Below, piece after piece: positions 7,382-15,992 of a DNA stretch of 64,000 nt. Each line of letters starts with the position of its first letter. Position 1 is the first letter of the stretch. The position numbers and the translations under genes were made by a program. Below the pieces are notes generated by a model, which had not been told where the DNA came from, did no database searches, and saw nothing but the letters and a program-made list of their open reading frames with translations. The DNA lies in NCBI GenBank assembly GCA_938743325.2, contig OW568885.1, positions 124,001 through 188,000 of the forward strand, in the 5' to 3' direction. Source of the stretch: Pycnococcus provasolii. Its lineage: Eukaryota > Chlorophyta > Pseudoscourfieldiophyceae > Pseudoscourfieldiales > Pycnococcaceae.

Positions 7382-9830
7382 TTTTTTTTTTTTTCCAGAC
7401 TATTGGGGTTACAAGAAGAAGTTCCTGTACCTAAACGAAGACAGAACAAGTATATGCAGTATGTGTACCATCAGACAAATCCACCCTACATACAAATAAC
7501 ACTCAAAACATCCCAATTCAAGCCCATGAAAGTTCCCCTGCTAGTTGAGCAAGCCTCCCACATCCCTGATTTACCATTTTCGCTCCCAGACTCTTCTCCA
7601 TGTGTTGGTTGACGTGTTAGGAGAGGATCTCTTCCTACGTGTGTTGAGTAGACTTAAGAGTCTTGTTGGGTTTCGTGTATTAGTGGCGGGGAGCAGTTCA
7701 TGATCTGATTGATTAGTTCTTCTTTGAACTTGAGTTGACTAGTACTCTCGCTGTGCTGTTGTCCATGAATAAGTGGAGGCATTTTTGGAAAATGGAGTTT
7801 GGAGGGACTCCCATGGATTGGAATATGTCTTTGACGTAGTTGTGATTGACTGAGTCGAATGCTTTGTGATAGTCCAGTAAGAGAGACATGCATGGATGGG
7901 TTTGTTCTTGGACTGTGTCGAGTGTGGTGAAGAAGTCGGCCAGTACGTCTATTGTGGATCTTTTTGGGAGGAATCCCCGTTGTTGGATGGAGAGGATGTC
8001 TTCGAGTACTGGTGTGAGGCGAAGGGATACTGCCTTGGAGTATATCTTGTATCCAGTGTTGAGAAGGGATATGGGTCTGTAGTTACTGAGTAATTCCGGG
8101 TCCCCTTTTTTGAAGATTGGGGCGATCATTGATGCAGCTTGATAAGGTTGGAGGATGGAGTTGTCGAGGCTGTCGTGGATTTCTTGTAGTAGGAGTGGGA
8201 TGAGGATGGATTGTATTTCGGGACATTTCCATGCTTCGGTTGGGATGCCGTCTGGGCCCGCGGCTTTACCGACAGGTAGCTTTTGAAGTGCGCCTTCAAA
8301 TTCTGTGAGCGTGAGTGGTGAGTTGAGTCTGGTTAGATGTTCGGGGGTGAGAGTGTCGCGCACGGAGCTGAGAAGGTGTTCTCGGAATGCTACTGTGTTG
8401 TCTTGCGAGGTAGGGAGAGTTTGGGAGAAGAGTTCATTGTAGAATTCGTGTGCGATTTGGCCTATTTCTGTTTTGAGTGTGATGCGGTCGGATTGTGCAT
8501 CGCGTTTGAGTGCGGGGATGGGGACGGCGTTCCTGGGTTTGATTACCGCCGTGAGTCGTTTGGACGCCTTGCGTTTGGCGACATCTGAGGTGAGTAGGCT
8601 TGCTGCCTTTTTGATAGTGTTGGTGCCGTCGATGGCTTGGTAGAGCTCTGCCAGGTGTTCTCTGGTGGAGGTGAGGTCGGATACGGATGTTTGGGCTTCA
8701 GCTTGTTGTGCAAGATTGTGTATGTATGCGTTGCGTTCGTTTTTCCGGTTTCTGCCAAATCGAGACGCTGTTTTGTGTATTTGTTGTAGGGCGTGTTGGA
8801 GTGTGTCGGGGGGTTTGTCTGTGAGAGAGTTTACGATGTTGAGGATTAAGTTCTTGTTGTTGAACCAAGAGGATGGGATTGCTCTTGGAGTGTCTTCTGG
8901 TATGGAGTTGTCAAGAGAACTGAATTGGGTGTATAGAATGTGGTGATCAAGTTCGCGTATTGGTTGGATGGTGGATTTGTTCAGATTGAGCGCGAGGCTG
9001 GTTGGGATGTATGTGTGGTCGATTCTGGAGCTGGATACGCCGTGCCCGTGTGGGTGGAAGCATGTGTATGCTGGAGTGTTCGGGTGTAGGTGGCGGTGTG
9101 CGTCGATGAGTTGCGATTGTTGTATAATTGGGAGGATGTGTTTCTTATAATGATCTTCTCTTTGTGGGGAGGAGTGTGTGATTGTGTCTGTCCATTTGTT
9201 ATGTGAGAGTGTGTCAAGTTCGACGTTGGCTACACAGTTAAAGTCACCTGTGAGGATGACTTGTCCATTGTGTGGCAGAAAAGAGGGTAGCATAGAGAGA
9301 AATTGGGCTCGAGGTTGGTCTTGTGCTGGTGCGTATATGGCTGTGATTTGTAGTGGAGTTTGAGAGGCTGTGGTGATGGTGACCGAGATAATTCTTCCTT
9401 GCTCGTGCTGGTGATGCTGGATCCTGTCGGGCGGTGGATATGATTTCTTGGCAGTGAGTATTGCCGCGCCTCCGACATTATTGTCTATGGTGGGCGACGA
9501 TTCAATGTGATATTTTCTGTGGATATGGGGAATGAAAAATTGTGCATTGGGTGTGTCATTGTTCTGGTGTGTGTCAGTGAGACATATGATGTCAGGGGGG
9601 GGGTGGAGGTTGATTGCTTCCAAAAAGTGGTATTGTTTACTCTCGTTTTTAAACCCTCCCGTGTTCCATGTCGCGACGATCATATCGTCTTCTCTTCAAA
9701 GTTGATGGTTTTGGGGTTCATGTCGTTGTCGTCCATTCCGTCGTCGTTGGGGCGGCGGCGGGCAGACTGCGCTGATCCTGTTGGGGTATGACCCATAGGC
9801 AGTCGCGCATCCGGCGAGCGTTTGTTAGGT
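7382..9830 (-). mobile_element. LINE (non-LTR retrotransposon), 5'-truncated and internally deleted
   Basis: Read on the minus strand, the element ends in a 13-base A tail (T run at 7382-7394) preceded by a 3' UTR (7395-7712). That UTR matches a second copy at 59398-59689. Upstream lies ORF2 (7713-9683) with an APE-type endonuclease and the first part of a reverse transcriptase. A short tail of an upstream frame ends at the ORF2 start with an ATGA stop/start overlap (9680-9683), as in two-ORF LINEs, and is probably the end of ORF1. The 5' limit is not visible; it falls between about 9780 and 9837, next to the JmjC gene. A-tail length and similarity suggest fairly recent activity of the family. 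Confidence 0.85.
7713..9683 (-). pseudogene. LINE ORF2 fragment: APE endonuclease plus partial reverse transcriptase
   Basis: 656 residues from an ATG. The N-terminal endonuclease looks intact: WNTGGF at the start, GRIISVTI, TGDFNC, the SSRIDHTYIP catalytic segment and a terminal LDHHILYTQF. The reverse transcriptase begins with GKAAGPDGIPTEAWK, APIFKKGDP, NYRPISLLNTGYKI, QRGFLPKRST and motif A LLLDYHKAFDSVNH. The frame stops about 40 residues after motif A, so motif B, the YADD box and the thumb are absent, and the sequence goes straight into the 3' UTR. A deletion inside the element explains this. The product would have endonuclease but no polymerase activity. Confidence 0.85.
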
Positions 9831-9836
9831 CGGTAA

Positions 9837-12243
9837 TCTGTGGCGTCTTTCGCGCGGATCGAGGTGAGGAAGTTAAACGCCGCGTGCCGAGCGTATCGCG
9901 CGATACCCGACGTGCGTGAAGCGAGGAACGCGCGTAACCGAGAGCCGGACGTGCGTGAAGCGAGGAACGCGCGTCGTCGAGAGCAATACGCGGACCCGGA
10001 CGTGCGTGACGCGAGGAACGCGCGTGACCGAGAGCGATACGCGGACGAACAAGCCTTGCTTCTCCCCGCGAGGCGAGCGGCGTATGAGGCGGCGATCGCC
10101 GAGCTCGGCGGTGTGGTGATGAGCGCCGAGGACGTCACGCGTGAGGCAGCAGCAGCAGCAGCAGCAGCCAACTACGTGGACACCATTAGCGGGACCATCG
10201 GAGGCTGAGCTGTCGGCTGTCGAGAGTGAACGGAAGCTGAACGAGACGAACGCGCGCATCAACGCAATCCTCGAGCGGCTGCAGAATGTCTCCTTGCACC
10301 GCCAAGAGGTGGACGCAAAAGCCACGGTGCGTTCGCGCGACGAGGAGATTAAGCTGACGCAGGAGCGCGTGGCGGCTTTGACGCGTGAGCGCACCGAAAA
10401 GGAGGTCGAGGCGTGGCAAAAGCAAAAGGAGGAGGAGAAAGCAGCGAAAGGAGGAGGAAAAGCAGCGATGGCGGCAGCAGCACCGGCTGCAAAAGGCCTC
10501 GACGACGACGATGACGACGACGACGAGGAAGAGGAAGAGGAAGAGGAGGAAGGGCAGGGACCGCCTGATACTGAGCTGTGTCCTGATTGCTTCATCAGAC
10601 GCGTCCAAGCGATGCAAGAAACAATGGACGCTGATCAGGAGGAGGTGGATTTCGTCAAGTCGCTCAAGCGATGCGGACTGGAGCCTGCCAGCCGCTTCGA
10701 TGCGGCTCTTCAGCTACCCTTGCCGAAACATACGGAGCCTGCCACACTTCCCCGCCTTCCGCTGGCGAAGAAGGTGCTGCAACGCGGTGAGCGCATCGCG
10801 GACATGCCGTCCATCTGTACGCCTGTCTCAAACATCAATCCTGGCGAGGAGGGGTCGCCGGAAGTGGACAACACGAGCAACGTCGTTCTCGCAAGCTTGC
10901 CAGCTGATGCTGCGAAGTTGCACAAAAACATCTTCTCACCCACGATGTGGCAGATGCGGCACGGCATCGAAGGCGAGCCGGAACCGAGCAATCTACGCAC
11001 CGCCGATGGCGTCAAGTATGGACCGCAGTTCGTCGAGCGTACTAATCCGGAGATGTTTGCCGCCTTTCACAAAAGATGGATGCAGGGTGAGCCCATCCTC
11101 ATGCGCCGGTGCATCGGCCGAATGTCGTGGGCGCCGAGGGTGCTGCGGCGCATGGCGCGCGAATCGCGTCCAGGCCAGACACGACAGGAGGGAAACTCTT
11201 TGACGATCATCCGGTGCAGTGACATCTGTGAGATGACTGGCATGCAGGTGGGCGAGTTCTTCACCAACTACCTTCAAGGAGGTGTGAAGCGCAAAAATGG
11301 AGTCAGGGAGCTGCTGAAGCTGAAAGACTGGCCGCCAAATGGTGACATGCGCGATTTTGCGCCACGGCACACGGCAGATTTCTACGAGATGTGTCCCGTG
11401 CCAGAGTACACGAATCCGAAGGGTCCGTTCAATGTCGTCAGCCTGTTTCCGCAGAACTTCAGCCAACCTGACCTCGGGCCAAAGTGCTACATCGCCTTCG
11501 GGTCCCCGGACGAGGCGCCGTGCGAGGGCAAAAACGGATTCGAGGACCGTGGCGACAGTGTGACAAAGATGCACTACGACATGGCAGATGCAGTGAACCT
11601 GCTTGTGCATGTTCAGTCGGATGCAATGGTGAAGGCTCAGGAGGAGGGGGAGAGGGATTTCAGCAATCTTCCTTGCCAGCACGACGAAGTGGGGGCTGTT
11701 TGGGACCTCTTCCACCGCAATGATGCTGCTAAGCTCGAGTTGTGGATCAAGGAGAAAGCAGCGGAAGGGCGTTGGTACCACGGCCCGAACAAGGTGGTGC
11801 TCACAGCGACGCAGAATGAGACCGACGCCGCCGTGCCTGACGAAACAGCGACGCAGAACGAGACAGACGCCGCGATGCCTGACGAATCTGTACTCGACCA
11901 TCCGATTCACGATCAACTGGTATACCTGCGCAAGGATGACCTGGCGCTGCTCAAGCAGGAGACGGGCATTGTTCCGTGGCGCATCTACCAGCGTGAGGGC
12001 GACGCGGTGTTCGTGCCATCGCGATGCCCGCATCAGGTGCGTAATCTGCGACCTTGTGTGAAGATCGCGGTCGACTTCGTGTCTGTGGAGAATGCACAGT
12101 TCGCGGTGGACCTCGCTGACGACTATCGCGGTCTCAAGCAGGGTCACGCACATAAGGAAGATGTGCTTCAGGCTCGCGCGGTTGCTATGCATGCCTGGGC
12201 GGCGGCGGAGGCACTAGCTACGGGCGGTGCTGGAGCTCGTTGA
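9837..12243 (+). CDS. KDM3-like JmjC histone demethylase, 5' end unresolved
   Basis: The main frame runs 10123-12243. The C-terminal half is a JmjC domain of KDM3/JMJD1 type: [45 protein letters not shown], then the Fe(II)-binding H-x-D in [15 protein letters not shown] (His codon at 11572) and the distal His in [12 protein letters not shown] (codon at 12031). The family removes methyl groups from histone H3 Lys9 using 2-oxoglutarate. N-terminal parts are coiled coil and a long Asp/Glu run. A separate frame at 9837-10110 encodes Arg-rich repeats (DVREARNAR units). It could join through a 79-nt intron at 10111-10189 that keeps frame and contains a CAG run. No ATG starts either part, so an upstream exon is missing or was lost where the LINE lies. 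A 12-nt duplicated unit (ATQNETDAA twice) sits near residue 560. TGTAA follows the stop. Confidence 0.7.
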
Positions 12244-12309
12244 TTTTCTTTCTCTCTTTTTGTTTACGTGTAAAACCAAAAACAATTTGATATATTGTGT
12301 TGTGCCACC

Positions 12310-12348
12310 ATGCTGCGAAGTTGCACAAAAACATCTTCTCACCCACGA
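12310..12348 (+). repeat. 39-bp exact copy of an internal JmjC coding segment
   Basis: This segment just after the JmjC stop codon is identical over 39 bases to 10907-10945 inside the JmjC reading frame, in the same orientation (it begins ATGCTGCGAAGTTGCAC). The flanks differ completely. It looks like a templated patch from break repair rather than a gene. Confidence 0.9.
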
Positions 12349-12422
12349 CCCCGAACCCGTTCCCTTCGAGGTCAGGGGCATGTTTTTAAGGCGGGAGATA
12401 TGCATAGCGGGTCAAGCCTCGC

Positions 12423-12590
12423 GTGCGTGTGTGTGCGCGTGTGTGTGTGCGTGTGTGTGTGTGTGTGTGCGTGTGTGTGTGCATGTGTGTGTGCATGTGT
12501 GTGTGCATGTGTGTGCGCGCGCGCGTGTGCGTGTGTGTGTGTGTGTGTGCGTGCGTGCGTGTGTGCGTGCGTGTGTGTGTGTGTGTATGG
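12423..12590 (+). repeat. (GT)n microsatellite with GC interruptions
   Basis: An alternating purine-pyrimidine tract of about 170 bases (GT with CG and CATG interruptions) lies between the converging JmjC and LysM genes. Its open frames (Val/Cys or His/Thr repeats) are artefacts of the repeat. Confidence 0.95.
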
Positions 12591-12639
12591 ATAAATCAGG
12601 GATACGAGGCTCATCATATGACATGGCCCATCTTTTCTT

Positions 12640-13785
12640 TTATGGCGCCGAGTAGTCGTCGTCAGGCGTGCTCAGCTGAGTCGTGTCAGCACGAGCGCCT
12701 TTCCGCAAAAACTTATCGTACTGAGCCTGCATTCTTCGACGCTCCTCGTCCGTCACGACCACCTCCTCCAAGTCGTCCGAAGCAGACGCGGATGATGCGC
12801 CGTCCTCGCTCGTCTGCGCGGCGTCGCTCTCCTCGTTCAGTTGTCTCAACATCGGGTCTGCGTCGGCGAAGTACTCGCGATCGGCCGCAAGCGCGTTATT
12901 CCAACGCGACCACTGCTCCTGAGCCGCACGCTCCTCCATCATGCGCGCCTCCTCCTCTTCCATCATGCGCGCCTCGCTTCGAGAACGCGAGTACACGATC
13001 GCTGCCCGTGCCGCTCCAAGAGCCGCAGCCACCGCCATGATGCGCAGTGGCGATGGTTGCGCAGGGAGCAAGCTCGCGGCGGCAGATCCTAGGTCAGGTA
13101 GCGCAGGAACTGACACCGCCACGGACGCCTTGGCTTGCGGTGGCAGCGAAGCCGGTGGTGCGGGAGGAGGGGGTGGTGGTGGTGGTGGCTTCGTGCTTTC
13201 TTGCTTCTGCTTGGGTGCCGGCGTCGGCACGAGTGCCTTCATGCTCGTGCTCGCTTTCTCCACAGCCTTGGCAGTCTCGTCACGCAGACTCGCTAGTGTT
13301 CTCCCCACGGCGACGCCGACGTTGCCTCCTGTTTGGCTCCTGTTCTCGTCAGCTTTCGTTGCCGCCACCTTGGCTTGCCCGTTGTCACTGCTGTCGCCAC
13401 CACCCGTCGCGGCCTTCAAGGCGCGTCTCCATACAGGCGTCTTTCGCGGGACGAAGATGTCCAGCCCCACGGGCACGATGTCCGTCGCGATCAGTGCGTT
13501 CATGTCCAGCACCTCCTGCACCGTCGTCCCGTACATTTTTGCAATTTGGCTGATCGTCTCTCCTCGCTCAACTTCGTGTGTTGTGTACTTGCGCATCAGC
13601 TCGACTTCGTCGATGGCGTACGACGCGTTACTCCGATATGCCGCGGGCACTATGCAGTTCGTTTTTCGTCGCGTTGGCCTGGCGGCTAGCCCCCAAGATT
13701 GTGGTCGTTTGATTGTGCGCGAACCACCACCACCACGACGTTGTTGCAACTGCACCACCTTGCCATTCGCAAGAGTCATTCCCAT
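12640..13785 (-). CDS. LysM-domain protein, possibly plastid-targeted
   Basis: 381 residues from the first ATG (start codon at 13783-13785); the frame stays open upstream but without an ATG. A basic Arg/Gly-rich leader of about 60 residues is followed by a clear LysM module, [20 protein letters not shown] then [12 protein letters not shown] and DIFVPRK. Next come a low-complexity region with a nine-Pro run, a weakly hydrophobic Ala-rich segment ([17 protein letters not shown]) that may be a membrane span, and an acidic C-terminus. LysM binds N-acetylglucosamine polymers; in algae and plants single-LysM proteins also occur in chloroplasts. The basic leader is compatible with plastid import, but this is inference. 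Confidence 0.75.
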   Translation of the reverse strand: MGMTLANGKVVQLQQRRGGGGSRTIKRPQSWGLAARPTRRKTNCIVPAAYRSNASYAIDEVELMRKYTTHEVERGETISQIAKMYGTTVQEVLDMNALIATDIVPVGLDIFVPRKTPVWRRALKAATGGGDSSDNGQAKVAATKADENRSQTGGNVGVAVGRTLASLRDETAKAVEKASTSMKALVPTPAPKQKQESTKPPPPPPPPPAPPASLPPQAKASVAVSVPALPDLGSAAASLLPAQPSPLRIMAVAAALGAARAAIVYSRSRSEARMMEEEEARMMEERAAQEQWSRWNNALAADREYFADADPMLRQLNEESDAAQTSEDGASSASASDDLEEVVVTDEERRRMQAQYDKFLRKGARADTTQLSTPDDDYSAP

Positions 13786-14556
13786 TCTTCTCGTTGTCGA
13801 AGCGTCGTCTCCTCCGAAACGAGCTTTGGAGGCTTGGCGAGGCTTGTGGCCAACCAAGAGCAAGAGCAAGAAAAAAAAAGAATGGCGGATCTCCGGACGA
13901 AGAACTCGGGACGGCGGACGTCGAGACGTCTTCTTGTCGGGCCTTGAGAGTGAAGAGTCCTCCAAAGACTCGACCAAAAACCTCGATCAAAGCAACCTTG
14001 CACGAATGCACGCAACCAAGTTCGTGTTCGCACACCTACAGTACAGTACGTATTTCCACCTTGGTGGGGAGGTCTCCGGCCTCCGGGCAGCCGGGACTGG
14101 GAGAGTGGGAGGCGGTCAGGGAGCCGATGCATCATCTTCCATCATCTCGGAGGCACTCCTGCCTTACCAACCTACGGGCTTTCGAGCGAGCAAGGCATTG
14201 AGAGACCTTACTTACCGTAGTACTACCCGGTACAGTACGGGTAGGGGAGTAGTCAAGGTGGTGATTTCAGACGTCAGAGAGGAGGAAGTGTGACACACTT
14301 CCCTCCTCCTGTGTGTGTGTTTTTGGGCAAGTTGACGTTTGATAACCAAGGATAGACTGACAAGTGATGATAGCAAGCGGAGCTAATGCCAGCGAAACGT
14401 GTAGCCAGCGAAAACCCACCGGATCAATGAGAGAAAATATCTTTTCGAAATCACAAGCGCATTTATTTGCTGAATGCGCAAGTATTGTTTGAATGGTCGA
14501 ACGAAGGTACCCTAGAAGAGACGACCGTTGAACAAAGTAAAGTAAAGTACACTCCA
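13786..14556. other. Intergenic region without a supported gene
   Basis: The stretch lies between the LysM gene start and the 3' end of glycerol-3-phosphate dehydrogenase. It contains short CAGTACAGTAC-type repeats (about 14037 and 14228) but no frame with coding character. It serves as the LysM upstream region and the dehydrogenase 3' region. Confidence 0.45.
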
Positions 14557-14576
14557 TTACTGAATGGGCAATCTTA
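14557..14576 (-). promoter_or_regulatory. Conserved post-stop 3' UTR motif, copy A
   Basis: On the mRNA strand of the dehydrogenase gene the bases read TAAGATTGCCCATTCAGTAA, eight bases after the stop codon. Near-identical copies follow the stop codons of UTP14 (32379-32398) and CCT6 (45075-45094). This copy and the UTP14 copy share a further block, GTACTTTACTTTGT-CAACGG, downstream. Confidence 0.6.
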
Positions 14577-14584
14577 GCGCAAGT

Positions 14585-15772
14585 CTAAGAAGTGACGACG
14601 AGGTCGCCGTTTGCGTGCACTGGATACGCAAGCAGCTTCTGCAAGACTTCGTGCGCATTCTCACCTTCAAGGATCGCACACACCGCCGCGACAATCGGCG
14701 TGCTAACCCCCTTGCTCTTGCCAAGACGAAGCGCCGCGGGTGCGGTAGCCACACCCTCCGCAACACCAGCTAACGTCCCCACGCGAGCATCCAGCACGTC
14801 CGCAAGAGAATTTCCCTCGCCGAGTAGACGTCCGACGGTGCGATTGCGACTTTCCGAACCGAAGCAGGTCAGCATCATGTCACCTATGCCGGACAGGCCG
14901 CTGAGCGTCGCCGCGTCTGCGCCCATCGCCGACGCGACCTGTCCCATCTCTCTGCATCCAAGCGTCACAAGAAGCGCGGTCGTGTTGAGCCCCCAGCCCA
15001 TACCATCGGCAATGCCCGCCGCGAGTGCGTAGACGTTCTTCAACGCGCCGCCCACCTCGACGCCGATGACGTCGTCATGCTGGTATACGCGCATGCGCGC
15101 CGAACGGAACAGCGCGCTGCACTTCTTGCCAACATCGTCGCTGACGCTCGCGAGCACGCAACCGCTTGGGAAGTCCTTTGTCAGTGTGTGAGAATGTTAG
15201 TGCTTGCCATTTATCCGCCAAGGATGGATACAGGTAAGACTTACCTGCATGAGCTCGCGTGCGAACGTCGGCCCGCTGACGAACGCAGTCGGCTGGTCCG
15301 GCCTACCGAGCGCCTGAGGAATGATTTCGTCCATCATGCACAGCGTCTCTCCGCAGATTCCCTTGGATGCTGATATGATTGGAACGTCAGCGGGTATAAG
15401 AGGCGCGAGGTCCTGCAAGAACGCGCGCGACGACTGCACGGGTATAACGTGCACGATGAAGTTGACATTCTTGAGGCACTCGGCGGGGTCCGTGAACGCC
15501 TTGACAGAGGAAGGGAGTGGGAACGAGGACATGTGCGTGGGATTGCGGTGGTGGAGGTTGATGGAAGCGGCGACGTCTGGGCGACGCGTCAGGATACGCA
15601 CTTCCATTGAAGGCTGAATTGACGTAGCATTATGAGCTGATCGCGACGATGCGCTCGATCGCGCGATCACGCACGCGAGCGCGGTGCCGAACGAACCACT
15701 GCCGAACACGCACACGACCGTGGGCGACGACGACGGCGACGACGACGGCGGCGTGGAGGGCGACGGCGACAT
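14585..15772 (-). CDS. NAD-dependent glycerol-3-phosphate dehydrogenase
   Basis: Two exons on the minus strand: 15245-15772 and 14585-15175, with a 69-nt intron (15176-15244; GTAAGT donor, AAAG acceptor). The splice is in phase 0 and gives about 372 residues, a normal length. The start is the ATG at 15770-15772. The N-terminal Rossmann motif is VFGSGSFGTALA. Other family signatures are FIVHVIPVQSSR, SASKGI, FVSGPTFARELMQ, the catalytic-lysine region GVEVGGALKNVYALAAGIADGMG, and GIGDMMLTCFG with SRNRTVG. The enzyme interconverts dihydroxyacetone phosphate and glycerol-3-phosphate for glycerolipid or glycerol synthesis. No clear organelle signal is seen: the N-terminus is a short Ser/Pro run. 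A telomere-like tract lies about 100 bases upstream, and the post-stop motif follows the stop. Confidence 0.92.
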
Positions 15773-15868
15773 ACTGCACTGCACTGCACTGGATGGCGTT
15801 ACCTGACGGCGTTATCCGAGTCGAAACGGAAAAGCAAAAACCAAGGGCCCCCCCGAACCTCGAAGGAA

Positions 15869-15896
15869 GGGTTAGGGTTAGGGTTAGGGCTAGGGC
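15869..15896 (+). repeat. Telomere-like (GGGTTA)n tract upstream of the dehydrogenase
   Basis: About four GGGTTA units plus GGGCTA variants, roughly 100 bases upstream of the glycerol-3-phosphate dehydrogenase ATG. On that gene's coding strand it reads CCCTAA. Confidence 0.85.
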
Positions 15897-15992
15897 TCGA
15901 AATCCATGGCATGCTGTGTGGTAACTTAAGTTCCTCAATCAGAAGTAAAAATATGTGTACAAGGTGTTACTGCTACAGGTAGGTAGTTGTAG

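Noticed and set aside
12310-12348. A pseudogene of the JmjC gene after its stop codon
   Set aside because: Only 39 bases match and the flanks are unrelated; too short to be a gene copy.
12372-12655. Val-Cys and His-Thr repeat proteins around 12.5 kb
   Set aside because: They are translations of the (GT)n microsatellite in several frames.
12941-14293. A 450-codon plus-strand frame over the LysM gene
   Set aside because: It is antisense to a clear LysM domain, has Ser/Gly/Ala low-complexity composition and no recognisable motif.
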